Positions 33,763-43,084 of a stretch of 64,000 nucleotides of DNA are shown here, one piece after another (position 1 is the first letter of the stretch; each line of letters opens with the position of its first letter). The position numbers were made by a program, and so were the translations under genes. The DNA is from Eunapius fragilis (taxonomy: Eukaryota; Porifera; Demospongiae; Spongillida; Spongillidae): NCBI GenBank assembly GCA_963681505.1, contig OY811990.1, positions 1,723,435-1,787,434 of the forward strand, in the 5' to 3' direction. Below the pieces are notes generated by a model. The model was not told the origin of the DNA and searched no databases. It saw nothing but the letters and a program-made list of their open reading frames with translations.

Positions 33763-35077
33763 AATTGAAAGGGTCAGTTCCCACATAGAGACGGAACATG
33801 AGGACAAATTTTCCATTTGGAGCTGGAAGCCAGTATTTAGCTCTTTCTTCACTTTTAGGTCTAGTCGCCTGCACGTAAATGGTAAACGGTTCATTAGTAT
33901 TGACACCTACTGTCCGGTCACCGATAGAATAGCGACTAATCTCGTTCTCTACTAACAGGTAGTTGGGCAGGTAGTACATGGTGATCGACCAGAACCCTCC
34001 TTTTCGAACTGTTGGCAACATGTCGGCTTGAAAGTTCAGCTGGTATTGGGCACCATTACCGCAGTCGAGCTCTGCTGATTGATCGTCCTTCAAGCACTGG
34101 CTGTACACGGCCTCTTCCGGATTCAAGCCATACAAGCCAACGCGGGCTCCCACAGCGCGATCTAAATATCTGCCTTGCATGACTTCCTTAGGTCCAAAAT
34201 GTGGATTGGCGGGGTCGTTCATGGACCAACCGCTTGGGCTTAAACTTACTTTCTTCGCATCATTTTCGATATCTATCCATGCTTCCAGAGCCCCATTGAG
34301 TATGTCAGGCTTCATGTCATTACTGGGGTTGAAAGCGATGCCTGGACCCACGCTGATGCGTTTAAAATTTTCAAGCATTTGTTGCTCCTTTTCGTTATCG
34401 ATATTCATGTATAGCAGCATGAAGTTGGCACACGTGAAAAAATTTTCAATGTCCATATTAGGATAGCCTGGATGCTCTGGGTCCTCAGAGCTCTGAGGAT
34501 TACAAGGCGGTACCGGGAATGTGATTTTGTCCTCTCTGCCGCTCGGCACAATCGGCTCTACTTTGTAACCAGCCTGAATGGTTTTGACGTTTTCAAGATC
34601 ATCTTGATTAATTACTTGAGTGCGCACAAGAACATACACGAAATCACTGTCGGCAATGAGCTTTTCTTTGTGAGGTGGCAAGTTGGGGGGGTTGCTATCT
34701 CTTAGTGTCGTAATGACATAGTTAGCAGTATCCCAACCATCATTACCAGCAACGGGAGATATTACGCGCATATTGTACGTGAAACCGTCGTTCAGTAGCA
34801 CGCAGTAATAGCGGCTGTCCTTCTCCACCCTGGGCACAGTCAGCATCACGGGTCCATTCCTGAGATCCAGCCAGGCAGCTGAGTAAAGCGTGTCGTTGTT
34901 CGGGGAGACAACGGTGGTATCGGTCGGTCCCGCCAGCTCTGTATTGTGAGCAAATGTGTTGAAGCATCCCGGTCGACCATCACTCATCAATGCTTGGGCG
35001 TACATCACTTTGTAAGTTTCAATGGTGGGGTAGAGAAACATGTACGCTTCCTTTGCGATCTCCTGGACTTCGGACAT
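33719..35077 (-). CDS. DUF1254/DUF1214 domain protein, single exon
   Basis: A 452-codon frame without introns. The N-terminal DUF1254 part (about residues 10-160) has AYMFLYPTIETYKVMY, FNTFAHNTEL, VVSPNNDTLYSAAWLDLRNG and RYYCVLLND. The C-terminal DUF1214 part (about 320-440) has GLNPEEAVYSQCL, GGFWSITMYY from residue 360, NEISRYSIGDRT and KYWLPAPNGKFVLMFRLY. The length and order are normal for the family, which is common in bacteria, algae and large viruses. Its enzymatic role is not settled, so none is given. No signal peptide or membrane segment is seen. I chose the start MSEVQEIAKEAY because an upstream in-frame ATG at 35170 would place the TATA box inside the coding region. The frame is intact. 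Absence of introns and the family's distribution suggest ancient transfer; a retrocopy is possible. Confidence 0.93.
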   Translation of the reverse strand: MSEVQEIAKEAYMFLYPTIETYKVMYAQALMSDGRPGCFNTFAHNTELAGPTDTTVVSPNNDTLYSAAWLDLRNGPVMLTVPRVEKDSRYYCVLLNDGFTYNMRVISPVAGNDGWDTANYVITTLRDSNPPNLPPHKEKLIADSDFVYVLVRTQVINQDDLENVKTIQAGYKVEPIVPSGREDKITFPVPPCNPQSSEDPEHPGYPNMDIENFFTCANFMLLYMNIDNEKEQQMLENFKRISVGPGIAFNPSNDMKPDILNGALEAWIDIENDAKKVSLSPSGWSMNDPANPHFGPKEVMQGRYLDRAVGARVGLYGLNPEEAVYSQCLKDDQSAELDCGNGAQYQLNFQADMLPTVRKGGFWSITMYYLPNYLLVENEISRYSIGDRTVGVNTNEPFTIYVQATRPKSEERAKYWLPAPNGKFVLMFRLYVGTDPFNYSPPVVRKVMAASA

Positions 35078-35155
35078 TATGCACGCAGTTAGCGGCAATC
35101 TTATGCTGGCAGTTCGGTGTTTAATATGGATTACTTTTGACGTGCATGTGCTGAG

Positions 35156-35165
35156 TTTATATATA
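35156..35165 (-). promoter_or_regulatory. TATA box of the DUF1254 gene
   Basis: Minus strand TATATATAAA, about 80 bases before the MSEVQ start codon. Transcription would be expected to begin about 30 bases further on, leaving a 5' leader of roughly 50 bases. Confidence 0.55.
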
Positions 35166-35170
35166 CACAC

Positions 35171-35600
35171 TAGGTCAGCAAAGATGGATTCAATGGTTTA
35201 ATTTGTGGTTCAATGCCATCTGTTGCACAATCAAAATTTTACAGTGTAATGTGGCCATAATGAATTTGGGTGTGGTGGAGGCAATCTGACGCCACGTTCT
35301 TGAAGGAGGATAAATTGGTATAATGTTCTTATTATATGGCGGGTGATATGTACTAAAATTAACGACTGCCCATTCACCTTAAATACTTGTACCAATAATA
35401 TTAATCACCACCTCTACACTGCTCTGCCTTCTATCCCCTCCCTTCTCCCCATCTTCTCAGCTATTCAACCTGTGCAGCAAGAACGCCCTCCCTCCAAAGA
35501 CCGTAGTAGACACTGAAGATGCTTTTATTACCATTCCGTGCAATATAGTATAGTGCAAAGCCTTATGTGTTGGCCAAGGTCTGCAGATTACAATTTGGGC
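35171..35600. other. Upstream region of the DUF1254 gene, no other gene
   Basis: Non-coding by appearance; a pyrimidine-rich stretch lies at 35425-35465. Confidence 0.45.
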
Positions 35601-35609
35601 CCTCTTTTG

Positions 35610-35940
35610 GATTTTGATGGATTTTTTTGTTGTAGAATTTAGCTTTTGGATTTAAAATTTGGATTTTAAAAATCAATATTTAAAGGATTGCCCGCTTTTT
35701 TGTGGTGGTAATGGATTTTAAGATTAAAAAAAGAAAGATTTTGCACAATATCTACGTTGTGGCCCATAAACTTCAGTCAATTAGTTGAGTGTGAGTCGAA
35801 CGACTACAACTATTCCGGTGACTCGAGTCTGGAGTCAGATGAGCTCGACAAAGTCATTGAAGTGCACACGACACAGGTATTTGTGTTCAGCCTGAGCCTA
35901 TCAGAGTCATCGTCACTCACTTTACAGACCGTCTATTAAC
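35610..35940 (+). repeat. Local repeat A, copy 1
   Basis: Nearly identical to 36983-37290. A plus frame reading MWPINFSQLVECESNDYNYS then GDSSLESDELDKVIEV is open in both copies. The ATG in each copy is real but there is no family match and the frame ends differently in the two copies, so coding is doubtful. Confidence 0.9.
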
Positions 35941-35943
35941 CTT

Positions 35944-36290
35944 GTGAGAATGTGTCAGTCAGTGGCGCCGGAAGGAGATAATAGTAGGGGGAGGGTGGGG
36001 AGGGGGGGGGGGGGGGGCGCTAAGGGTGATGCCCCTCATACTTTTACCAAATATGATGACATTGATGGGCGACAAAATGGATTTCACATATATGATAAGT
36101 GCATGTCTGCTTGCTACGATCGACGTTCCAAATATGAGGGAATGGTTTTGATACATATATGTGCAAACAATAAATTTCTGGGTGTGTGTATAGTACTTGC
36201 TACTCGAGCATGGCATTCAATGAAAGGTAGACCCTCGATAGTGTTGGGCATTTGGCAAGAGTACCTTCTTCACGGCAACAATTAAGCTTC
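35944..36290 (+). repeat. Dispersed repeat B
   Basis: Bases 36030-36265 match 59090-59320 closely (GGGCGACAAAATGGATTTCA, TGCTTGCTACGATCGACGTT). It begins near GTGGCGCCGGAAGG and a G run at 36001-36016. Together with the next element it separates repeat A from repeat C. Confidence 0.8.
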
Positions 36291-36295
36291 TATTT

Positions 36296-36448
36296 CACCG
36301 GGGAAAAAAAAGTGACGAATCATTTAAAATCATTAGTGTGATTCAACAGAGCATTACGCAAAAATCATATGCTTTAGTGTGATTTTCTGTTCAATCAAAC
36401 AAAGATTTCTAAATGATTCTTAATGATTCGACGCTTTTTTTCCCTGTG
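36296..36448. mobile_element. MITE, 153 bases
   Basis: The left end CACCGGGGAAAAAAAAGTGA pairs with the right end TTTTTTTCCCTGTG, and the pairing continues into GAATCATT/AATGATTC. The interior has more GATT/AATC repeats. No unambiguous target duplication is seen. hAT-like by its CA..TG ends. Confidence 0.75.
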
Positions 36449-36482
36449 TTTTTAATGATTGCAATCATTCATGTTTTTAAAA

Positions 36483-36980
36483 AATAAATGGGGTCATGCA
36501 TGGCAGCGAAAAGGGACCTATAGCGCATATAAAAAATTTCCAGGAACTTCAAAGTTGACGCGTGCAATTAATTAACCGATTACCGCCGAGATACGCACAT
36601 CTGCGTCAAAAATGTGTTTACCGTTACCAATGAATTCTTCCAGACCCTTTGAAAAATTATACCAATTTGAAGTTACTCATGTTCACGGCTTCAGATTATA
36701 TTGCTGAAACCCCTTCCAGCTATTAAAGATTCCTCTGCTGCCTTATCTAGTTGTTTTTGACAACTCTACTTTAGCTAAACAAATATATTCCGACGTTAAT
36801 CGGTTAGAATTACAAATTCAGGCCACTGTTACTTCATGATAATTTCCAGTGCCATAAGAAACAAGTTGTAGAGAATATAGGCGGGTGAAAATTAGAAATA
36901 ATTGAAAATTTGAGAATACACCCTATTCGCTGCCACAATCATTAAAATAAATATTAATAAAGACATTTCGAAAAGGTAGA
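36483..36980 (+). repeat. Local repeat C, copy 1
   Basis: About 490 bases almost identical to 37303-37790. Confidence 0.92.
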
Positions 36981-36982
36981 TG

Positions 36983-37790
36983 TTTTTGTTGTAGAATTTA
37001 GCTTTTGGATTTAAAATTTGGATTTTAAAAATCAATATTTAAAGGATTGCCCGCTTTTTTGTGGTGGTAATGGATTTTAAGATTAAAAAAAAAAAAGATT
37101 TTGCACAATATCTACGTTGTGGCCCATAAACTTCAGTCAATTAGTTGAGTATGAGTCGAACGACTACAACTATTCCGGTGACTCGAGTCTGGAGTCAGAT
37201 GAGCTCGACAAAGTCATTGAAGTGCACACGACACAGGTATTTGTGTTCAGCCTGAGCCTATCAGAGTCATCGTCACTCACTTTACAGACCGTTTACAGAC
37301 CGTTGCATGGCAGCGAAAAGGGACCTATAGCGCATATAAAAAATTTCCAGGAACTTCAAAGTTGACGCGTGCAATTAATTAACCGATTACCGCCGAGATA
37401 CGCACATCTGCGTCAAAAATGTGTTTACCGTTACCAATGAATTCTTCCAGACCCTTTGAAAAATTATACCAATTTGAAGTTACTCATGTTCACGGCTTCA
37501 GATTATATTGTTGAAACCCCTTCCAGCTATTGAAGATTCCTCTGCTGCCTTATCTAGTTGTTTTTGACAACTCTACTTTAGCTAAACAAATATATTCCGA
37601 CGTTAATCGGTTAGAATTACAAATTCAGGCCACTGTTACTTCATGATAATTTCCAGTGCCATAAGAAACAAGTTGTAGAGAATATAGGCGGGTGAAAATT
37701 AGAAATAATTGAAAATTTGAGAATACACCCTATTCGCTGCCACAATCATTAAAATAAATATTAATAAAGACATTTCGAAAAGGTAGATGT
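36983..37790 (+). repeat. Local repeats A and C, copy 2 (tandem duplication)
   Basis: A2 (36983-37290) and C2 (37303-37790) repeat A1 and C1 at very high identity, giving a recent tandem duplication of about 820 bases. In copy 1 the A-C junction is interrupted by repeat B and a MITE. Confidence 0.92.
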
Positions 37791-38465
37791 TACTGTCTGT
37801 ACATTTGCAAGGTCAATAGATGATGGAAAGGTATGTTGCGTCCTGTACATGGTATGATAGTGAGAACCCCGGCATGTCATATTGCTAGGCTCAATTTAAA
37901 GAATAATGTGTTGCTGTATACGTATGGCTCTCCTGCTTGACTGTTATCAGTGACGTAATTCTCTTGGATACTGCGGTTTGATGTAGATCCCAATCCGCCT
38001 GTGGTTGAAAAGACTAATGGGCAAAAAAGACCCAAACTCGATTTAATGAATGCGTTTTTAATTCATATAATATATGCATGCACGTTTCTTTTCCCGACGG
38101 TAACACTGTGGTTAATGGGACATTGCGTAGGGTGGAACAAAAAGGATTAATGACCCTAACATCAAAGTAAATCCTTTGTCTTTTATGCCCCCCCCCCCCC
38201 CTCCCCCCCCCCCCCCCCCCCAAATTCTCCCCGACAATGTCGAAACCTCATTAGATGAGATATAGAAGTCTAATTGTGTCTAAGATGTTCGCCTCAAATT
38301 TTCTGAATAAGCTTGATAAATACTATACTTGCAATAGATTGCTGTTCACTTCAGTCTTCTAGAAGTTGGAAATTACCCTTTTCGCAGAAAACGTACTCCG
38401 GCCAGTCTTCAAGAGCCAGCCTCCTATCGCCGCGGTGTTATCCTTGGGGTGTCGATATAAACCTC
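37791..38465. other. No gene recognised; poly-C tract
   Basis: A C run of about 33 bases with two T interruptions lies at 38189-38221. Frames over it are artefacts. Confidence 0.5.
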
Positions 38466-38863
38466 TCAAGTTCCTTCAAAATTTTACTTCGTAGGCTATA
38501 AACTCTGCCAAATAACTATTTCACACTAGCAAATTAAGTATCCATTCATTCACTACAAATACTTTTTTATTTATAAGAATACTTTTTGTGAATAAAATGG
38601 CCAAATTTAGCCGCCACGCACGACCGTTTTTCCAGGCAAGCGCTTTTTATACAGCCATGCATCTGTACATATACCTCTGCATGGGTTTAAAAATTATAGC
38701 AACTAGAGTGTATATCTAGACACTGGTAACTAGATCTAAAAAAATAATCTAAAAATAATAATCAATATAGTCACAGTCTACATTGTACATTAGCCAGCTA
38801 AAAGCGCACAACCTTCCTTGTGCTATATTCATTCATTTGCAGCCACCACCTTGCGCACAACAA
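38466..38863 (+). repeat. Local repeat D, copy 1, with the tail of the DUF1254 gene
   Basis: Copy of 33352-33762. The minus frame at 38829-38862 reads VVRKVVAANE and a stop, corresponding to the last ten codons of the gene (VVRKVMAASA). Similarity ends exactly inside the coding region. Confidence 0.9.
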
Positions 38864-39255
38864 TATCTGTATCACGTGACTAGCTCTTAATAGTTTATAA
38901 ACCGCAGAGGGGAAGCACTTTGGAGTCTGGAGGGGTTAGACAATTTTATCTATCTGCATGCATGGAGTACTTCCCTGTAGCATGCATGCATGCCGATTGG
39001 GTAACTTGCGTTTCAGATATAGCAGAGATAATATATATGTTACGGCCCAATTTAAAACCTGACCCGTTTTAAAACGGGTCGCCCGTTTTAAAGCCGGTCG
39101 ACCGGTTTTAAAGCCGGTCAACCGGTTCTAAAATGGGTCGACCGATTTAAAAACCTTATGGATGGCCCCTATTATTAAGATAAGACATCCGTTTGTTGAT
39201 GATGCACAAATGTTGTCTTTCAGTAATGTGGCATAGATTATGAGGGTCCACTGTC
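38864..39255. repeat. Palindromic short repeats around 39055-39150
   Basis: Four to five units of about 22 bases with TTTTAAARCCGGTCGACCGG, each itself palindromic. The rest is ordinary sequence. Confidence 0.7.
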
Positions 39256-39259
39256 AGAG

Positions 39260-39523
39260 ATGGAGGAAGATGGAGTTGTCCATGTGCCTGCAATTTCAAG
39301 AACCATTTCAGAGGATGAATATGAAGACTTGTGTGTAATGATAGACCCAATGGCTAGGAGTAATAATTATGGAATTGGCATTTATGTAGACGTTCTGCAC
39401 TGTTTCGCAATGACTGTACTGTTTTTATTTATTTTTGCTCGTCTGATTTTTAATAGTCGCAAGGCAAAATTTAACCGTATAATGAAAATATTGTCCGTCA
39501 GGAATAATTTCTCCCTCGAGTAG
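39260..39523 (+). CDS. Possible small membrane protein or exon, unknown
   Basis: The frame starts MEEDGVVHVPAISRTISEDE, continues YEDLCVMIDPM and then has a hydrophobic stretch of about 17 residues (FAMTVLFLFIFARLIF), ending NNFSLE at a stop beside a minisatellite. A short acidic, tyrosine-bearing N terminus followed by a membrane segment is plausible for a real exon. No homologue is recognised and no splice site was confirmed. Confidence 0.25.
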   Translation: MEEDGVVHVPAISRTISEDEYEDLCVMIDPMARSNNYGIGIYVDVLHCFAMTVLFLFIFARLIFNSRKAKFNRIMKILSVRNNFSLE

Positions 39524-39722
39524 CGCGAGGTACATCATGAAAAATTTCACCCCCACGTGTTCCACGAGGTACATCATGAAAAATTTCACCCCACGAGTTC
39601 CGCGAGGTACATCATGAAAAATTTCACCCTCACGAGTTCCGCGAGGTACATCATGAAAAATTTCACCCTCACGAGTTCCGCGAGGTACATCGTGAAAAAT
39701 TTCACCCTCACGAGCTCCGCAA
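39524..39722 (+). repeat. 41-base minisatellite, about five units
   Basis: The unit is GCGAGGTACATCATGAAAAA followed by TTTCACCCTCACGAGTTCC. The middle units are nearly identical. Confidence 0.92.
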
Positions 39723-39822
39723 CGTAATTATGTCACCATTAACAAGGTATGTCATGAAACATTTCCCCCTCATAAAAAATTTCTATTTTTGGCACGGATT
39801 CCACACCATACGTTTCTGTACT

Positions 39823-39943
39823 AAATATAGGACTATTACATTTTTCAGTTCTGTTGTTTCCTTGCTTTTAACACCAGTATACTATTTGTCTGCAAAACCT
39901 ATATCCCACCAACTTTCTCAGAGAGAACGTTTTTATTTACTTG
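39823..39943 (+). mobile_element. Half of a foldback family A hairpin
   Basis: Matches the right arm of the hairpin at 27286-27576 and ends TTTTTATTTACTTG. The left arm is missing, so the copy cannot fold on itself. Confidence 0.85.
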
Positions 39944-40389
39944 TTTCCTTAATTTTTTTAAACACTACTTTGCTTAATTAGACTCGATAAGACCGTCTAT
40001 AGGCTTTTAGGCTTTTGTGTATCAAAGCCTAAAAGCGAGTCCTCCAGAAAATTCTAAAGCTATTGGTGCAGTTTTCATTACTTAAAATGTACCTGTCCCG
40101 AGTTATGAGTTCCCAAGAAGAAGGAGAATCAGAAGCAGGAGACGACCCGCCCGTTATTTTTGGAAGGGGAACGAAGACAGCAGTATTTTTCGTTCTCGAC
40201 AACCACGCGGTTCTACGACGTGAAACAAAAAGGAAACTACTCAGTTTTGACTTCCAGATCGATTGCCGTAACAAGTTATATAAGACGATCCGATCGTCGG
40301 GTACGAATCTACGGTAGGGTCGCGGGATTTTAATTCAATTCATAGTCGGGGTCAAAATCTATATAGAAGTCTCTAGCGAGACTTCCGAT
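39944..40389 (+). mobile_element. Side arm of foldback family A
   Basis: Same arm as at 15784-16178, ending with the palindrome GAAGTCTCTAGCGAGACTTC and CGAT. A frame from 40109 reads MSSQEEGESEAGDDPPVIFG and on through LDNHAVLRRETKRKLL to a stop at about 40317; parts of it persist in the other two arms. The free end lies 115 bases before the start codon of the receptor-like gene. Confidence 0.85.
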
Positions 40390-40503
40390 ATTACCAGATA
40401 CGTACGGCGACAAATTTGAACAATGCGAATGACGCAATCCATCCGGCTTTGAAAGTATTTAATTTTAAAAGCGAGCCCGTTACTATAATTGTCATTCCAA
40501 ATA

Positions 40504-40543
40504 TGATATTGTCGATATTTTTGTTGTTAACAATAGCAAGAGG
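40504..40543 (+). CDS. Receptor-like gene, exon 1 (signal peptide)
   Basis: MILSIFLLLTIAR, then one base and a good donor (AGAG|GTAAGC), phase 1. It is too short to show as a long frame but reads as a compact signal peptide. Joining to the acceptor CCTCTAG at 40797 gives VLQVEAGGEY in phase, which supports the pairing. The start codon lies 115 bases after a repeat arm, so promoter and repeat are very close. Confidence 0.6.
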
Positions 40544-40797
40544 TAAGCCATACTATTAAGTCGCGAGAATTTTATTTGGAGACAAGGGATAAGAGGAAAA
40601 GTAGATTACAGACCTTGAGCATGGGTAATATAGAAGACTATTTCACTTAAAATCAAGATACACTAATTAGTACCCAGTTTTTCATTCAAAATGTTGACAA
40701 ACTCTTCCAGTTCATTCTATGGTGACATTTACGTATACATGTCATGATTTGTTGGGCAGCGACTGATCAATTTTCCTCCATCCCCCTGAGCCTCTAG

Positions 40798-41016
40798 TCC
40801 TCCAAGTGGAGGCAGGGGGAGAGTATGCTGGTATTCAATGGACCAGGACACCAATAGCTCTAAATGTCGGCATTGATGAACTGGTGGACTTCCAGCAGAC
40901 ATTTTATCGAGCTACTACTACAGTGAATGACAGTGGTTTGTATGAAGCTGACCTGGTGACAAGGAATGCAACCTTGGCGTTTGCTTCATTCAAATTTAAT
41001 GTAACAGTGTATGTTG
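40798..41016 (+). CDS. Receptor-like gene, exon 2 (Ig-like domain)
   Basis: Length 219, phase 1 at both ends, the usual form of a shuffled Ig exon. It reads LQVEAGGEYAGIQWTRTP, a central loop, NDSGLYEADLVTRN and FKFNVTVYV. IQW is the strand-C tryptophan and NDSGLYEA the DxGxY motif of strand F. The two Ig cysteines are absent, as in some Ig domains. Asparagine-linked glycosylation sites occur at NDS, NAT and NVT. It ends at donor GTAAGT at 41017. The domain is extracellular by inference from the signal peptide. Confidence 0.65.
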
Positions 41017-41297
41017 GTAAGTGTTATATTATGCATTGAAGGGCCTAGTGCTTCAAAAAGACCTATTTTGATCCTGCAACTTACACTGCATAATAAAATG
41101 GTATTGCTATGAATCAAATGTGGTGAAATGTGATAGTGAGTAGGGTGTATGTGACATCAACGCAATAGCGAATATAAAGGATTCATTTACTATAGCGGAA
41201 ATGTCACATATTTACATATACATATTCGTACATTTGCATCATATCTCAATAATAGTAAATCCAAAATATTATGCAGTGTTATCCCTATATCACTTAG

Positions 41298-41563
41298 CGA
41301 ACCCTTCATCCATTGTGACCGGCCACTTTAATATCACCTGTAACGAAAGTATGCATGGTGGAACTCTCTCCACATACTCCTATGCAGATTTAACAACGTC
41401 ATTTTACTTTGGCACTTCTGCAACAATAACTTCCGTCGATCAATTAAATAATGGCACTTCTAACGAAATGGTGACGTTATTCTCGTCTACTGCAGTCTGT
41501 ATGATGTTCTTACATTTGCTCTTCATCATGGTAATAATCTGGGAGGAGACGCCATTTGGACAT
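41298..41563 (+). CDS. Receptor-like gene, exon 3 (second Ig-like domain, one base short)
   Basis: After acceptor CACTTAG it reads ANPSSIVTGHFNITCNESMH and on through YSYADLTTSFYFGTSATITS to TLFSSTAV. The exon is 266 bases, one short of the symmetric 267. After STAV the Ig pattern continues in another frame (YDVLTFALHHG, GGDAIWT) to a donor, CAT|GTAAGG, at phase 1. In the uninterrupted frame the same bases read CMMFLHLLFIMVIIWEE, which looks like a membrane span and reaches a stop at 41620. A one-base deletion or sequencing error is the simpler reading; an alternative membrane-anchored end is possible. Confidence 0.5.
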
Positions 41564-41780
41564 GTAAGGATTAGGCTGCTTTTTGTGCTCGTATTATATA
41601 TGGCAGTTAAGTTAAACTGAGTACAGAAAGGTGTTAGGTTGGTTAATTATGTAGTATGAACACTTTCTTTTAATGCTAACAAATTTTCATCATTCAACTC
41701 CGCAAATGTTAGTGCACTTCAAGGTAATGTTGGATGCCACTCAAATCACATACAACACAGTATTGTAGTTGAGTTTTCAG

Positions 41781-42016
41781 ACTTTCTGAACCATCCTGAG
41801 CTTAACGAATCAATTGATGCCATATACACGGTACTGAAGCAAGGCGATGAGAGGCAACAGAATTGGATCTCCACTCATAGTTATGTACCAAATGAGGACG
41901 AATACACAGTGATGCAAAACGAAACTGAAGTGAGCAGGAACATATATACCAATCCTGGCCACTATCTCAATCCCCCCAGCTGGCCGAGAGGGAGTACTTC
42001 GGAATACACCAACTAA
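41781..42016 (+). CDS. Receptor-like gene, exon 4 (tyrosine-rich tail)
   Basis: After acceptor GTTTTCAG the phase-1 frame runs 77 codons to TAA. It contains IYTVLKQ, SYVPNEDEYTVMQNE, NIYTNPGHYLNPPSW and SEYTN at the C terminus: six tyrosines, three in YxN context (YTNP, YLNP, YTN), the core bound by Grb2-type SH2 domains. DEYTVM and AIYTVL resemble SH2 sites more loosely. No kinase domain follows. With exons 1-3 it looks like the cytoplasmic tail of a receptor that signals through adaptors. No separate transmembrane exon was found between exons 3 and 4, which leaves the topology open. Confidence 0.55.
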
Positions 42017-42818
42017 GCTAACACTATACTTCATCAAGGAAATCAAAGTATCAACGATCCGCACTTTTCCACGAAAGCTGGAGTTCAACGCGTGTGGTTG
42101 AAGTACATATGCTATCCTTATTGTAACGAAATAATGTGAACTATATACTACATTTTTGTTTTATTTTTGAGAGCCATGCATGCATACTATGAGGTATAAA
42201 TGATCGAGTGGAAAATTCCATGATATATTTCGTGTACTGTTTATATTAATGCAATGTGCTATAGGGTACTCTCAAAGCAAGAGCAGGTGGCAGGTGGACA
42301 AAGAGATGTGATGCTGCCACTTATACTGCAAATGAAATATATATTTCATCGTTTAGCTGTACAGTACGCTTGACAACGGACCTTTCAGTAGTTTTGCCGC
42401 TGAAGTCACTAATGCACATCCCATTTGCCCGGCCTATAGACACGTTATTTTTTTTAAATTACTGTGTGCTCATTCTTCCTCCCATGCATATTAACGAGGT
42501 ACAGTGGTACGACTATAGGTTATGTGGTATCATGTTTTGATGTGTTTTAGTATAAATAAGAGGGTTACTAAATGAATAAACAACTTTTTTATTGCATATT
42601 TTTAAAAGATTGACATGACAAGCAAAAGATAGCCTGTATTGTCTATACATAGCAAAGTTCCTTAGGAAGCAGGAAGGCAGGGGATTATTTTGGGGTGTGG
42701 ATGTGTGGAGGGTGGGGGTGGGCCACTTTGCCAAAGGTAGCCCGGCCTGGCAGATCAGGACACCCACGATTGATTGTTATGGCAACAGAGGCATACATCG
42801 CGCGAACCTGCTACTTAC
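42017..42818. other. 3' side of the receptor-like gene and intron side of the zinc-ribbon gene
   Basis: No further exons recognised on either strand. No clear AATAAA close to the stop. Confidence 0.4.
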
Positions 42819-43046
42819 TTTGTCTTGTTTGGATGGTTTCGACATTATTTCTTTGCTGTCCACTCCACAGTTGTCAAAAATTGGCTGACCTGTTTCGAAT
42901 TCTCTTTGGCAAAGATTGCCCCTTGGTAGCTGTCTCATGCTTTCATGATGATGTTGTACTAGTTTATTGCCACACCTGAAACAGAAATTTGCGGTACCCA
43001 CCTTGGGCACCTTCACTCCACAGTGGATACATGTAGAACGCGACAT
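42819..43046 (-). CDS. Zinc-ribbon protein, first coding exon
   Basis: The minus-strand exon starts MSRSTCIHCGVKVPKVGTAN and continues FCFRCGNKLVQ. The cysteines at 6, 9, 22 and 25 form the CxxC-12-CxxC zinc-ribbon knuckle pair. The next part reads LPRGNLCQREFETGQPIFDN and CGVDSK, with two more cysteines. Seventy-six codons end after KPSKQDK at donor GTAAGT (42818-42813), phase 0. Later exons were not found in the downstream few hundred bases. The zinc ribbon would be a small structural or protein-binding module; the full protein is unknown. Confidence 0.6.
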
Positions 43047-43084
43047 TGCTTGCGATGATTCTCAGCTGACAAATGCACGTGCAC

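Noticed and set aside
33719-35170. Longer start (483 codons) for the DUF1254 protein
   Set aside because: The extra 31 residues have no family match and the frame would include the TATA box.
35757-35939. Small gene encoded by repeat A
   Set aside because: The frame is open in both copies only because they are recent duplicates; it continues differently after the duplication edge and has no homologue I recognise.
42513-42767. Second exon of the zinc-ribbon gene
   Set aside because: Open frame without domain, without a good acceptor in the needed phase, and of random-looking composition.
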